DNA from: an uncultured Bradyrhizobium sp.
GTDB taxonomy: Bacteria; Pseudomonadota; Alphaproteobacteria; Rhizobiales; Xanthobacteraceae
Length of the DNA: 64,000 nt
Assembly (NCBI RefSeq): GCF_936943645.1
Contig: NZ_CAKZJO010000057.1
Span: forward strand, 178,866 to 242,865
Direction: 5' to 3'
Positions 26,168-34,524 of this stretch are shown here, in pieces (within the stretch, counting starts at the first letter, position 1; every line of letters starts with the position of its first letter). The position numbers and the translations under genes were made by a program. The notes under the pieces were generated by a model. The model saw nothing but the letters and a program-made list of their open reading frames with translations, did no database searches and was not told the origin of the DNA.

Positions 26168-27379
26168 ATGCTCTACCCGATGTCGCCGAAAGTCGTCGAG
26201 CTCAAGCGCAAGCTCGAAAGCTTCATGGACCGGCACATCTATCCGAACGAGGAGCGGTTCTATCGCGAGGCCGAGGAGCTAGGACCTTGGAAGGTCTATC
26301 CGGTCGTCGAGGAGCTGAAGCCGCTGGCGCGCGCGGAGGGCCTGTGGAATTTGTTCCTGCCGGAATCCAGCCACGGCGTCGGCCTCACCAATCTCGAATA
26401 TGCCCCGCTCTGCGAAGTCATGGGCCGCTCGCATCTGGCGCCCGAAGTGTTCAACTGCTCGGCACCGGACACCGGTAACATGGAGGTGCTGGAACGCTAT
26501 GGCACCGAGAAGGACAAGGAGCGCTGGCTGAAGCCATTGCTCGCCGGCGAGATCCGGTCGTGCTTTGCCATGACCGAGCCGGCGGTCGCCTCCTCCGACG
26601 CGACCAACATCGAAAGCTCGATCGTGCGCGACGGCGACCATTACGTCATCAACGGCCGCAAATGGTACACGACGAATGCGACCGACCCGCGCTGCAAGAT
26701 CTGCATCTTCATGGGCAAGACCGACCCCGACAATGCCGACCGCCACAAGCAGCAATCGATGATCCTGGTGCCGATGGATACCCCGGGCATCGAGGTGAAG
26801 CGCCCGCTGCCCGTGTTCGGCTTCTACGGCGTGCCTGATCGCGCCTCCGAAGTCATCTTCACCAACGTGCGCGTGCCCCGGGAGAACATGCTGCTCGGCG
26901 AGGGCCGCGGCTTCGAGATCGCGCAAGGCCGCCTCGGCCCCGGCCGCATCCATCATTGCATGCGGCTGATCGGCCTTGCCGAGCGCACGCTGGAAAAGAT
27001 GTGCCGCCGCGTGCGCAGCCGCGTCGCCTTCGGCAAGCCGGTCTCCGAGCAGACGGTGACGCAGGAGCGCATCGCCGAAGCCCGCATCATGATCGAGCAG
27101 GCCCGGCTGCTGACGCTGAACGCGGCCTATGCCATGGACACAGTCGGGAACAAGGTGGCGAAAGCCGAGATCGCGATGATCAAGGTTGCCGTACCCAACA
27201 TGGCCTGCCAGATCATCGACTGGGCGATCCAGGCGCACGGCGGCGGCGGCACCTCGAACGATTTCGGCCTGACCCAGGCCTATGCGACCGCGCGTCTGCT
27301 GCGGCTCGCCGACGGCCCGGATGAAGTCCACCGCAACCAGATCGCGCGGTTCGAGTTGAAGAAATATTCGAACGCTTGA
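26168..27379 (+). CDS. Acyl-CoA dehydrogenase (ACAD10/11-like)
   Basis: A 403-residue FAD enzyme that oxidises an acyl-CoA to the enoyl-CoA. It has the N-terminal all-alpha domain (LYPMSPKVVELKRKLESFM), the FAD-binding CFAMTEPAVASSDATNI and INGRKWYTTNA strands, and a C-terminal QAHGGGGTSNDFGL. It ends RLADGPDEVHRNQIARFELKKY, the pattern of the ACAD10/11 branch, whose catalytic acid is the aspartate in DGPDEVH. AAGGAGA lies 8 bases before the start. It forms an operon with the DUF2961 gene upstream and the CitE-like lyase 13 bases downstream. Confidence 0.92.
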   Translation: MLYPMSPKVVELKRKLESFMDRHIYPNEERFYREAEELGPWKVYPVVEELKPLARAEGLWNLFLPESSHGVGLTNLEYAPLCEVMGRSHLAPEVFNCSAPDTGNMEVLERYGTEKDKERWLKPLLAGEIRSCFAMTEPAVASSDATNIESSIVRDGDHYVINGRKWYTTNATDPRCKICIFMGKTDPDNADRHKQQSMILVPMDTPGIEVKRPLPVFGFYGVPDRASEVIFTNVRVPRENMLLGEGRGFEIAQGRLGPGRIHHCMRLIGLAERTLEKMCRRVRSRVAFGKPVSEQTVTQERIAEARIMIEQARLLTLNAAYAMDTVGNKVAKAEIAMIKVAVPNMACQIIDWAIQAHGGGGTSNDFGLTQAYATARLLRLADGPDEVHRNQIARFELKKYSNA

Positions 27380-27392
27380 GGAGCAACCGGTT

Positions 27393-28286
27393 ATGGTCCT
27401 TCTCGACCCTGACCTCCGCCGCACCTGGCTATTCGGGCCGGGTGCCGACGCGACGGCTCACACCAGGATGCTGGACAGCGGCGCGGATGCTCTGATCGTC
27501 GATCTCGAGGATTTCACACCGCCTGCACGGCGTGCCGAGGCACGGAGCCTGCTCGACGCCTACGTGCGTGGATGCCGCCAGCAGCAACGGCTCGCCGCCG
27601 TGCGCATCAATGCACTCGAGACCGACGGACTGCTCGATCTCGCCGCAGCCATGACGGCGCGCCCCGACGTCATCGCCTATCCTATGAGCGACAGCGCCGC
27701 CCAGATGCACGCCCTCGACGCGGCGATAACGCATTGGGAACACCAGCTCGGCCTGAACCCCAGCAGCACGGAGATCCTTCCCGTCTGCGAAACTGCATTG
27801 GGTGTTGTCGAGGTGCGCGCGATGGCCGCGGCGACACCCCGGATTCGCGGTGCCCTCCTCGGCGCCGAGGATTTGGCCAATGACCTCTGTGCCGAGCGTG
27901 GCGCAGATGGCCTTGAGCTTGATTACGCCCGAAAGCGCTTTGTGCTGGAAGCGCGCGCAGCAGGCATCGAGCCGATTGATGCTCCCTATACCTTCAGCGA
28001 CGTTGAGGGCGCCATTCGCGAGGCAACTCTATCGCGGCGCCTCGGTTACCGCAGCAAATCCCTGGTGCTGCCCGAACATGCGCAGCGCCTCAATGAGGTC
28101 TTCACGCCCGGCGCCGAAGAGATCGCCCACGCAGGCGCAATCGTCGCTGGTTTCGACGCCGCGCGCGGCCGAGGTGAAGATCGCGCGCTGGTGAATGGCC
28201 TGTGGGTCGAAGTGCCGACCTACCGCAACGCGCGCCGGCTGCTGGAGCGGGCACGTCGCCTGGGTACGCTCCCGAACGAGCCCTAA
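27393..28286 (+). CDS. CitE-like CoA-ester lyase (HpcH/HpaI family)
   Basis: A 297-residue TIM-barrel enzyme of the CitE/CLYBL group, which cleaves (or forms) the C-C bond of beta-hydroxy-acyl-CoA compounds such as malyl- or citramalyl-CoA with Mg2+. It shows DALIVDLEDFTPPARR near the N-terminus, ILPVCETALGVVEV (metal-ligand Glu) and GALLGAEDLANDL (metal-ligand Asp). It follows the acyl-CoA dehydrogenase closely, so the two probably act in one acyl-CoA breakdown route. The TAA stop overlaps the convergent HlyD stop by sharing CTAA. Confidence 0.87.
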   Translation: MVLLDPDLRRTWLFGPGADATAHTRMLDSGADALIVDLEDFTPPARRAEARSLLDAYVRGCRQQQRLAAVRINALETDGLLDLAAAMTARPDVIAYPMSDSAAQMHALDAAITHWEHQLGLNPSSTEILPVCETALGVVEVRAMAAATPRIRGALLGAEDLANDLCAERGADGLELDYARKRFVLEARAAGIEPIDAPYTFSDVEGAIREATLSRRLGYRSKSLVLPEHAQRLNEVFTPGAEEIAHAGAIVAGFDAARGRGEDRALVNGLWVEVPTYRNARRLLERARRLGTLPNEP

Positions 28287-29149
28287 TCCAGAACTTCCAC
28301 CGTCGCCGAACGGCCCGCAACCAGCGACATCCCTGCCGGGACCGGGTCCAACGCAATCCGCACCGGCACACGCTGGGCCAGTCGCACCCAGCTGAAAGTC
28401 GGGTTGACGTTGGCAAGCATGCTCGCGCCGTCGGCGCGGTCGCGATCCTCGATGCCGGCGGCGATGCTCTCGACGTGGCCCGGGAGCACGGTCCTCTCGC
28501 CCATCAGCCGGACCTGCACCTTGTCACCGACGCGGATGCGCGCGAGCTTCGTCTCCTCGAAATAGCCTTCGACATGCAGCGTGTCGGTGTCGACCAGGGC
28601 CATCACGCCCTTCCCTGCCGTGACATAGGCGCCGGGACGCAAATCCATGTTGGTGATCACGCCGTTGACGGAGGCATGAACCTCGCTGCGGTCGAGGTTG
28701 AGCTGAGCCACCGCGCGGTCGGCGACGGCCGCATCAAAGGCTGCCTTCGCCTGCAGCTGGGTAGCGAGCACCTGCTCCTGCTTCTGCTGCGACACCGCAT
28801 CGGTCGTCAATGCATTGTAACGCTTCAGATCGGCGTCAGCTTGGTCGAGCGTCGCCTGATGACCGGCAACCGACGCATCGGCCTGCCGCAGCGCCAGCGC
28901 GAACCTCTCGCGGTCGATCCGGAACAGCAATTCGCCGCGACGGACCTTCTGATTGTCCTTGACCAGCACGTCCGTGACGAAGCCGGACACGTCGGGCGCG
29001 ACCTGAACGACGTCGGCACGCACGCGGCCGTCACGGGTCCAGGGCGATTCCATGTAGTAGACCCAAAGCCCGCGGCCGACGGCGAGTGCTGCGACGACGG
29101 CAAGGACGGTCAATGCGAGGCGGCCAAGCCCGGCGAGATTTCCTTTCAT
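28283..29149 (-). CDS. HlyD/AaeA-type efflux membrane fusion protein
   Basis: A 288-residue periplasmic adaptor anchored by one N-terminal helix (LALTVLAVVAALAVGRGLWVYY). It has two biotinyl-lipoyl-like halves (VRADVVQVAPDVSGFVTDVLV and VHASVNGVITNMDLRPGAYV) around a coiled-coil hairpin (LRQADASVAGHQATLDQADADLKRYNAL) and ends in a beta-barrel (DTLHVEGYFEETKLARIRVGDKV). It would link the FUSC pump to an outer-membrane channel. The start at 29149 overlaps the DUF1656 stop as ATGA; the longer upstream frame is not supported. It is the last gene of the MarR-FUSC-DUF1656-HlyD operon. Confidence 0.9.
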   Translation of the reverse strand: MKGNLAGLGRLALTVLAVVAALAVGRGLWVYYMESPWTRDGRVRADVVQVAPDVSGFVTDVLVKDNQKVRRGELLFRIDRERFALALRQADASVAGHQATLDQADADLKRYNALTTDAVSQQKQEQVLATQLQAKAAFDAAVADRAVAQLNLDRSEVHASVNGVITNMDLRPGAYVTAGKGVMALVDTDTLHVEGYFEETKLARIRVGDKVQVRLMGERTVLPGHVESIAAGIEDRDRADGASMLANVNPTFSWVRLAQRVPVRIALDPVPAGMSLVAGRSATVEVLD

Positions 29150-29352
29150 GACAGATACTCCGAGAGATAGACGACACCACCGAGAAGGCAGACGAAAATA
29201 GAGAAATCGAACAGCGGGCGGTGCCAGACCAGCCGGTAAAGGTTGAAGCGCTGCATCAGTCGGCGCAGCAGCGCGCTCAGAACGTAGGCGACGATGACCC
29301 ACAGCAGCAGCGCCGGCACCAGCACGCCATAGATGTCGACCACATATCTCAT
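29146..29352 (-). CDS. DUF1656 (AaeX-like) small membrane protein
   Basis: A 68-residue protein with two hydrophobic helices (YGVLVPALLLWVIVAYVLSALL and LFDFSIFVCLLGGVVYL) around the basic RRLMQRFNLYRLVWHRP. This is the usual DUF1656 pattern, the AaeX/YtcA type that almost always lies between FUSC and HlyD genes. Both ends overlap the neighbours by ATGA, so translation of the three genes is coupled. Its role in the pump is not known. Confidence 0.9.
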   Translation of the reverse strand: MRYVVDIYGVLVPALLLWVIVAYVLSALLRRLMQRFNLYRLVWHRPLFDFSIFVCLLGGVVYLSEYLS

Positions 29353-31400
29353 GCCGCAACACTCTCGCCTGCGCGCGGCCGATAGGCCGGCGCGTCTGGA
29401 AACAGGCCCCGGCGGATGCCGACGAGGCCGATCAAAGCGTCCTCGCGTGCGGTGTCGTTGGGATCTTTCACCGCCCGGGCCAGCGCCCGATCGACGCTCG
29501 TCAGCAGCTCGATCGGCATGCCACCACCCGCATAGCTGCCGCAGGCCATCGCAAGCTGATCGAGCATGTCGTCGATGACGGCAATAGTGGCGGCAGCCAA
29601 CCCGTAGCGCGCCCGCCGCAGATCGATGATATTGATGCCGATACGGAGCTGGACCAGGCTATCGGCATCGCGGCGATCGCTCTCCGAGAGGAATGCGATA
29701 CGCTGCACCAGAAGCCCGAGCCGGTGCAGCATGAGGCCTGCAAAGGCCGCTCGATCGTGCTTGCCGCGACGTTCGGCGGCGACCGCGATCGTCGTCCAGC
29801 TCGAGCGCACCAGACGATTGGCGATCCACTCGGCCCCCGCCCCGCGCGCGATCCGCGTCACCAGCTCGGCAATGACGACGCCGACGAAGAATGCGAGCGC
29901 GGAATTGGCGTAGGACGCAAAATCGGCGCTGTAGGTCGATTGGATCGCAAGCAGGGTCGCGGTGTTGGCCGCAAGCGCCATGCCGGTGCCCGTCGTCGCC
30001 GGCCGGCTGATCAGGAAGCCATAGAGCAGGAAGGTCGGCGCCAGCGCGACGATGAGAACCTCGAGATGCGAGATCGCGGGCACCAGCGCGAACAGATAGA
30101 CGGCGACGACCACGATCGCGACCAGCGACCACAGCCCAAAACTGCGGATGAAGCGCGCCGGCTCGTCCTGCGCGGCGAAGAACGAGCATGCGACGGCCGC
30201 CATCATCGGGGCCGACGCACCATCCGGCCAACCGGTGCCGATCCAGAACGCGCAACAGATCAGGATGGCAATGGCCGCCCCGGCCGCTGACCACAGCGCA
30301 AGGCCGCGATCCCGGTGGCGCGCCGGCGCGGCGCCGGCTTCGGAATGGAAGACCAGTTCGACGGTCGCGACGTTGCGGTTGTCGGCGATCGCCTCGGTCA
30401 ATTCACGACAATCGCGCGACAGATCGACGAGCTCGCGCAGCCGCAACAACAGGCTGGTGGCGATGATCCGCTCCCAGTCAGCGCCGTCATCGAGCACGGC
30501 CTGCCGCTCCGCAATCATGGCGCGGATCCGTTCGGCCGGCTGCCGTGCACCGGCCTCGCTCACGATCCATTGCGCGAGGTCCTCCAGCAGCCGCGTCAAC
30601 TCCGGCTGCCTGCGCAACGCCTCTTCGCCGAGCGCGGCCAGCCGGTCCTCGAGCGAGGCGATCACTGGCAGAAGCATCAGCATGCGTAGCCGGATTTCGC
30701 CGAGCCCGTTGATGGCATTGCGGTCGGTCAGCCGGTCGTAGGCCAGATGGGTGGCGAGCGTGTCGATATCGACGATGTCGGTTGCGAGCTTGACGCGCTT
30801 GCCGCGGCGGGTCTCGTTGGTGCCCTCGCGCAGCAGCACCGCCCTGCTCAGGCGGCGCGCGTCCGCCAGCCAGCTATCGACGCGGTGAGCGACCGCAGGC
30901 GCGACGCTGCGGGGAAATACGATCGTGGAGACGAGGCTGGCGCAGATGATGCCGAGCGAGATTTCCTCGAGTCTCGCCACAGCGGTATCGAAGATGGCCC
31001 CCGGCTCGGACACCGAGGGAAAGCCGATCAGCGCCACCGTATAGCCGGCCAGCATGAAGACGTAGCTGCGGGGCGTACCGTCGAGCAACGACAGATAGAG
31101 GCAAAGCCCGATCCAGAGCGCGATCGCGAGGCAGAGCAGCTCCGGCGCATCGATGAGGTTCGGCACCAGCGCCACCGTCATGATCGCGCCGACCAACGTG
31201 CCCATCACGCGGAAGAACGCCTTCGAGCTGGTCGCACCGGCCAGCGGCTGCGAGGTGATGTAGACCGTCGCCATGGCCCAATAGGGCCGCGGCAAGTCCA
31301 TCGCGAGCGCGACGACGAGCGCCAGGATCGACGCAGCGAACGTCTTCAAAGCAAAAACGAGGTCCGCGTGGCGGACCAGGAACGGCTCGTCTGCGCGCAT
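29349..31400 (-). CDS. FUSC family (AaeB-like) efflux protein
   Basis: A 683-residue inner-membrane protein of the fusaric-acid-resistance/aromatic acid exporter group. It has an N-terminal TM block (LKTFAASILALVVALAMDLPRPYWAMATVYI with ATSSKAFFRVMGTLVGA), a long cytoplasmic helical region (about residues 170-340), a second TM block (GLALWSAAGAAIAILICCAFWIGTGWPDG, ISRPATTGTGMALAAN) and a C-terminal helical domain. The two-halves layout and the conserved P--YWA--T-Y motif are typical. It works with the DUF1656 and HlyD proteins to export organic acids or toxic aromatics. It starts 4 bases after the MarR stop. Confidence 0.92.
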   Translation of the reverse strand: MRADEPFLVRHADLVFALKTFAASILALVVALAMDLPRPYWAMATVYITSQPLAGATSSKAFFRVMGTLVGAIMTVALVPNLIDAPELLCLAIALWIGLCLYLSLLDGTPRSYVFMLAGYTVALIGFPSVSEPGAIFDTAVARLEEISLGIICASLVSTIVFPRSVAPAVAHRVDSWLADARRLSRAVLLREGTNETRRGKRVKLATDIVDIDTLATHLAYDRLTDRNAINGLGEIRLRMLMLLPVIASLEDRLAALGEEALRRQPELTRLLEDLAQWIVSEAGARQPAERIRAMIAERQAVLDDGADWERIIATSLLLRLRELVDLSRDCRELTEAIADNRNVATVELVFHSEAGAAPARHRDRGLALWSAAGAAIAILICCAFWIGTGWPDGASAPMMAAVACSFFAAQDEPARFIRSFGLWSLVAIVVVAVYLFALVPAISHLEVLIVALAPTFLLYGFLISRPATTGTGMALAANTATLLAIQSTYSADFASYANSALAFFVGVVIAELVTRIARGAGAEWIANRLVRSSWTTIAVAAERRGKHDRAAFAGLMLHRLGLLVQRIAFLSESDRRDADSLVQLRIGINIIDLRRARYGLAAATIAVIDDMLDQLAMACGSYAGGGMPIELLTSVDRALARAVKDPNDTAREDALIGLVGIRRGLFPDAPAYRPRAGESVAA

Positions 31401-31403
31401 GGA

Positions 31404-31877
31404 TTACTTCGCCTCGGGACCGGTCTTGACGTCCTGCAGGCGACCGGCCCGCTGTTCGATGCGCTGGAGAGTTTCGAAGGTTATCGCAAGTTCCTCGGGC
31501 CCGATATCCTTCAGCAGGCTGGCCCGAACGCGCCGCAATACCCGGTTTGTCTCCTCGACCTTCGCCTCGCCTGCCCTCGTCACATGCAGCGTCTTGGCGC
31601 GCCGGTCGGTCGGGTCTTCGCGGCGTTCGACGAGACCCTCCGCTTGAAGCAGGTCGATCAGCCGCACCAGCGACGGGCCTTCAATCCCCAGCTCGTCCGC
31701 TAGCACGCCCTGGCGCACATTCTCGCCGTGGCGCGACAGCACCAGCAGCGGAATGGCGGTGGCATAGGATAGCCCATGGTCGGACAGGGCCTGGTCCGAC
31801 TGGCGGCGCCAAACCCGGCCAAGACGCGCGATGAGCCGGCCGAGTTCAGCATGAATATGAGCTTGCGAGGGAGCCAC
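31404..31877 (-). CDS. MarR-family repressor of the efflux operon
   Basis: A 157-residue dimeric winged-helix regulator (LARLGRVWRRQSDQALSDHGLSYATAIPLLVLSRHGENVRQGVLADELGIEGPSLVRLIDLLQAEGLVERREDPTDRRAKTLHVT, given here by key parts: recognition helix GIEGPSLVRLIDLL and wing EDPTDRRAKTLHVT). The only start in good frame is GTG at 31877. A perfect inverted repeat TAGATAG-GAAA-CTATCTA lies 6 bases upstream of it, so the protein probably represses its own operon. MarR proteins of such loci usually release DNA on binding a phenolic acid. Confidence 0.9.
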   Translation of the reverse strand: MAPSQAHIHAELGRLIARLGRVWRRQSDQALSDHGLSYATAIPLLVLSRHGENVRQGVLADELGIEGPSLVRLIDLLQAEGLVERREDPTDRRAKTLHVTRAGEAKVEETNRVLRRVRASLLKDIGPEELAITFETLQRIEQRAGRLQDVKTGPEAK

Positions 31878-31883
31878 CCCGAT

Positions 31884-31901
31884 TAGATAGGAAACTATCT
31901 A
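31884..31901. promoter_or_regulatory. MarR operator
   Basis: The 18-bp sequence TAGATAGGAAACTATCTA is a perfect inverted repeat (7-bp arms, 4-base centre) directly before the MarR start. Size, symmetry and place fit a MarR-family operator; the pattern ATAG-N4-CTAT recalls EmrR-type sites. Binding here would block both transcription and the ribosome site region. Confidence 0.75.
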
Positions 31902-32013
31902 TTAGGCCGCAATCATATGGGCGATCACGAAACGGCGACCAGATCGCGACGGCGGCCCCAGCAGTTCCGGATGCCGGCGTGCCCGCGGATCCCGGCAGGC
32001 CGACGTCCTCGCC

Positions 32014-32922
32014 TCAATTTGCCACATACACATCCGGATCCGCGCTCGAGCTCGGCTTCTTGAACACGTTGCGCAGAGCGGCCGACATCGGGACGTTGTA
32101 GTTGAGGCCGTTCGGCGGCGTCGGCGATTGCAGCCATTTCTTGTAGAGAACCTCGATCTCCGGGCTTGCGTAGAGCTCCGCGGTGGCGCGATCCGCCAGC
32201 GCCTTGAACGGGGCATCCTCGCGGCGCAGCATGATGCCATAAGGCTCCGGCTTCGAGAACGCCTCCTCGCTGATCATGAAGGCTTGCGGCTCCTTCGAGC
32301 GCGCGATCGCGACCGCGAGCTGCACGTCGTCGAGCGCATAGGCCTGGGCGCGGTCGGTCTCCAGCAACAGGAAGGCCTCGGCCTGATCCTTTGCCGGCAT
32401 CAGATTGATGCCGAGATTGCGATCGGTATTGACCTTGGCGAGTTGTGTCAGGTTGACCGAGCCGGCGACGGCCGTGACCGCCTTGCCCTTGAGATCGTCG
32501 ATCGTGTTGATCTTCGCGGCCTTCTTGGCGGCGAACCGGGTCGCACTGAGGAAATGCGTATTGGTGAAGGCGACCTGCTTCTGGCGATCGGCATTGTTGG
32601 TGGTCGCCGAGCAGTGCAGATCGAGCGTGCCGTTGACCATCAGCGGGATCCGGTTCGACGAGGTCACGGCGAGCGTGTCGACGGCGATGTCGGGCATGCC
32701 GAGCTGCTTCTTCACGGCCTCGACGATCCTCAGGCAGATATCCATGGCGAAGCCGACCGGCTTCTGGTTGCCGTCGAGATAGCTGAAGGGGACGGAGGCT
32801 TCCTGATAGCCGAGCGTGATCTTCTTTGTCTCCTTGATCTTCTGGAGCGTGCCGGTGAGATCTTCAGCCGAAGCTGCGCCGGCAAAGCATGTGACGGCCA
32901 GAAGAACAGTAGGAAGACGCAT
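32014..32922 (-). CDS. Amino-acid ABC transporter substrate-binding protein (GltI-like)
   Basis: A 302-residue periplasmic binding protein of the SBP_bac_3 type. The signal peptide (MRLPTVLLAVTCFAGAASAE) is followed by LQKIKETKKITLGYQEASVPFSYL, GFAMDICLRIVEAVKKQLG, TSSNRIPLMVNGTLDLHCSATTNNADRQKQVAFT and FLSATRFAAKK. These fit the glutamate/aspartate (GltI/BztA-like) subgroup. AAGGAG lies 6 bases before the start at 32922. No permease or ATPase of this type is next to it, so it is an orphan binding protein or pairs with a transporter elsewhere. Confidence 0.87.
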   Translation of the reverse strand: MRLPTVLLAVTCFAGAASAEDLTGTLQKIKETKKITLGYQEASVPFSYLDGNQKPVGFAMDICLRIVEAVKKQLGMPDIAVDTLAVTSSNRIPLMVNGTLDLHCSATTNNADRQKQVAFTNTHFLSATRFAAKKAAKINTIDDLKGKAVTAVAGSVNLTQLAKVNTDRNLGINLMPAKDQAEAFLLLETDRAQAYALDDVQLAVAIARSKEPQAFMISEEAFSKPEPYGIMLRREDAPFKALADRATAELYASPEIEVLYKKWLQSPTPPNGLNYNVPMSAALRNVFKKPSSSADPDVYVAN

Positions 32923-33068
32923 CGGGAGCTCCTTGAACAGGTGTCGGCCGCGCCGACGCACAGCCGCGCGTGTGATAGCCCAGAGCTACACCAATCGCCA
33001 GACGAGGTTCCGCTTACCAGCTATCGCGGTTTTGTATCGGCCGGACCAAGGCGACGCCGAGCTCCGCC

Positions 33069-34508
33069 CTAGTCACAGGTGAGCTGTTGCTCGAACCAGC
33101 CGGCGACCCGCTCCGACAGCGCCGGCCATATCCGCTTGAAACCGGCGAGCTTGCCGATATTAGCGCGGTACATCGCCCGTAATTCCTGCTCGATGGCCGG
33201 CAGGTCGACGCCGGTACACGCCCCGTCGCCGACGATCGTCCTGCCTGAAACGACGACCTCCTTGACCAGCGAGGCATTGCCGCGCGCGAACAGCAGCGTC
33301 ATGGGATCGACGGGCATGATCCGGTCGCGGTCGAGCCGATCGAGGTCGATCACGACATAGTCGGCGGGATTGCCGATGGCGAGCTCCCCGCTCCCGGGCG
33401 CCCCGGTGGCACGGCGTCCATTGCGGATGGCAAGGGAGAACAGTTCGGCCGGCGTCCAGGTTTGCTTGAACCCCAGGCCGCCATGGGCCATCTGCACCAG
33501 CCGCATCTCGCGCAGGATATCGTCATCCTCATCCAGCGCCAGCCCGTCGACGCCGACCGCGATGGCGCAACCGCATTTGTGCGCGGCGGCGATCGGAGCG
33601 AGGCCCGAGCGCAGATGCATATTCGAGCTGAAATTGGTGACGATGCGTGCACCTGACGCAGCGATCATCTCCAGCTCGTCCGGGCGGGCGTGGATGCAAT
33701 GCGCCAGCGTCAGCCGCTCCGAGAGGAAGCCGATGTCGCGCAGCCACCGCATCATGTCCGGAAAGTTCTGGTCGGCCCAGGCGCGCTGATACACGGTCTC
33801 CAGCAGATGCATATGGATGCGCCGGCCGGTTCGCGCCGAGTTCTCCGCGATGGCCTCCAGCAGCGGCTTCGAGCACCATTGCACGCCGGCCGGCCCGAGC
33901 TGCACGTCGACCATTGGACCGGCGATCCCTGAGGCAATGGCCTCGGTCAGCTCGATATAGGTCTTCGGCGACATTGGCGTGCGGATGAAAAGGTCATCGA
34001 TGGTCTTGCGATCGCCGGCGGAAAACCCCGAGAGCGCCGGCTCGGCATCGCCATAAACGATCGGGTTCTGGTCGCGCACGGCGAGCGCAAAGGCCATGCG
34101 GATGCCGACGTCGGATGCCGCCCTTGCGATTGCCATGGCTTCGTCGAGCAACGGCATCGTCCCGCTCGGGCGGGTACAGTGCACCATCATGGCCGCGCAG
34201 CCAGCCTTGGCCGAGCGGCCGAGCGCGGAAGCGGCGGTCAGGTAAGGATCGACCGGCGCACCGAGCGCGGTGCGCAGGATCCAGCTCTCCAGGGGCATCC
34301 CGACCGCGCCGAAGGACGATGCCGTGGCGCGGGCATGGTCGTGCGCATTGACGAACGCGGGAATGACGAAGGAGCGCGTGCCGCTCGCGGCCCCCGCTCC
34401 TTCCGAGATGTCGGTAATGACACCGGCCTCGTGCCGCAGCACAACATTGTCGCTGATGCCGAGATCAGGGCCACGGAACAGGCTGGTTGCCGATACCTCC
34501 GTGGCCAT
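33069..34508 (-). CDS. Amidohydrolase (AtzA/deaminase-like), likely part of the ABC operon
   Basis: A 479-residue metal-dependent hydrolase of the amidohydrolase superfamily. The N-terminal metal motif is FVNAHDHARA (HxH), the next metal histidine is in RIHMHLLETVYQ, then LAHCIHARPDEL, and the C-terminal Asp is in AIAVGVDGLALDEDDD. The final beta-sandwich part (LAIGNPADYVVIDLD) is typical of the cytosine deaminase/triazine hydrolase group. I chose the start at 34508 because GGAGAGA lies just upstream. Its start follows the SBP stop by 16 bases on the same strand, so it probably acts on the compound imported by that ABC transporter. Confidence 0.87.
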   Translation of the reverse strand: MATEVSATSLFRGPDLGISDNVVLRHEAGVITDISEGAGAASGTRSFVIPAFVNAHDHARATASSFGAVGMPLESWILRTALGAPVDPYLTAASALGRSAKAGCAAMMVHCTRPSGTMPLLDEAMAIARAASDVGIRMAFALAVRDQNPIVYGDAEPALSGFSAGDRKTIDDLFIRTPMSPKTYIELTEAIASGIAGPMVDVQLGPAGVQWCSKPLLEAIAENSARTGRRIHMHLLETVYQRAWADQNFPDMMRWLRDIGFLSERLTLAHCIHARPDELEMIAASGARIVTNFSSNMHLRSGLAPIAAAHKCGCAIAVGVDGLALDEDDDILREMRLVQMAHGGLGFKQTWTPAELFSLAIRNGRRATGAPGSGELAIGNPADYVVIDLDRLDRDRIMPVDPMTLLFARGNASLVKEVVVSGRTIVGDGACTGVDLPAIEQELRAMYRANIGKLAGFKRIWPALSERVAGWFEQQLTCD

Positions 34509-34524
34509 GGCGGTCTCTCCGAGC

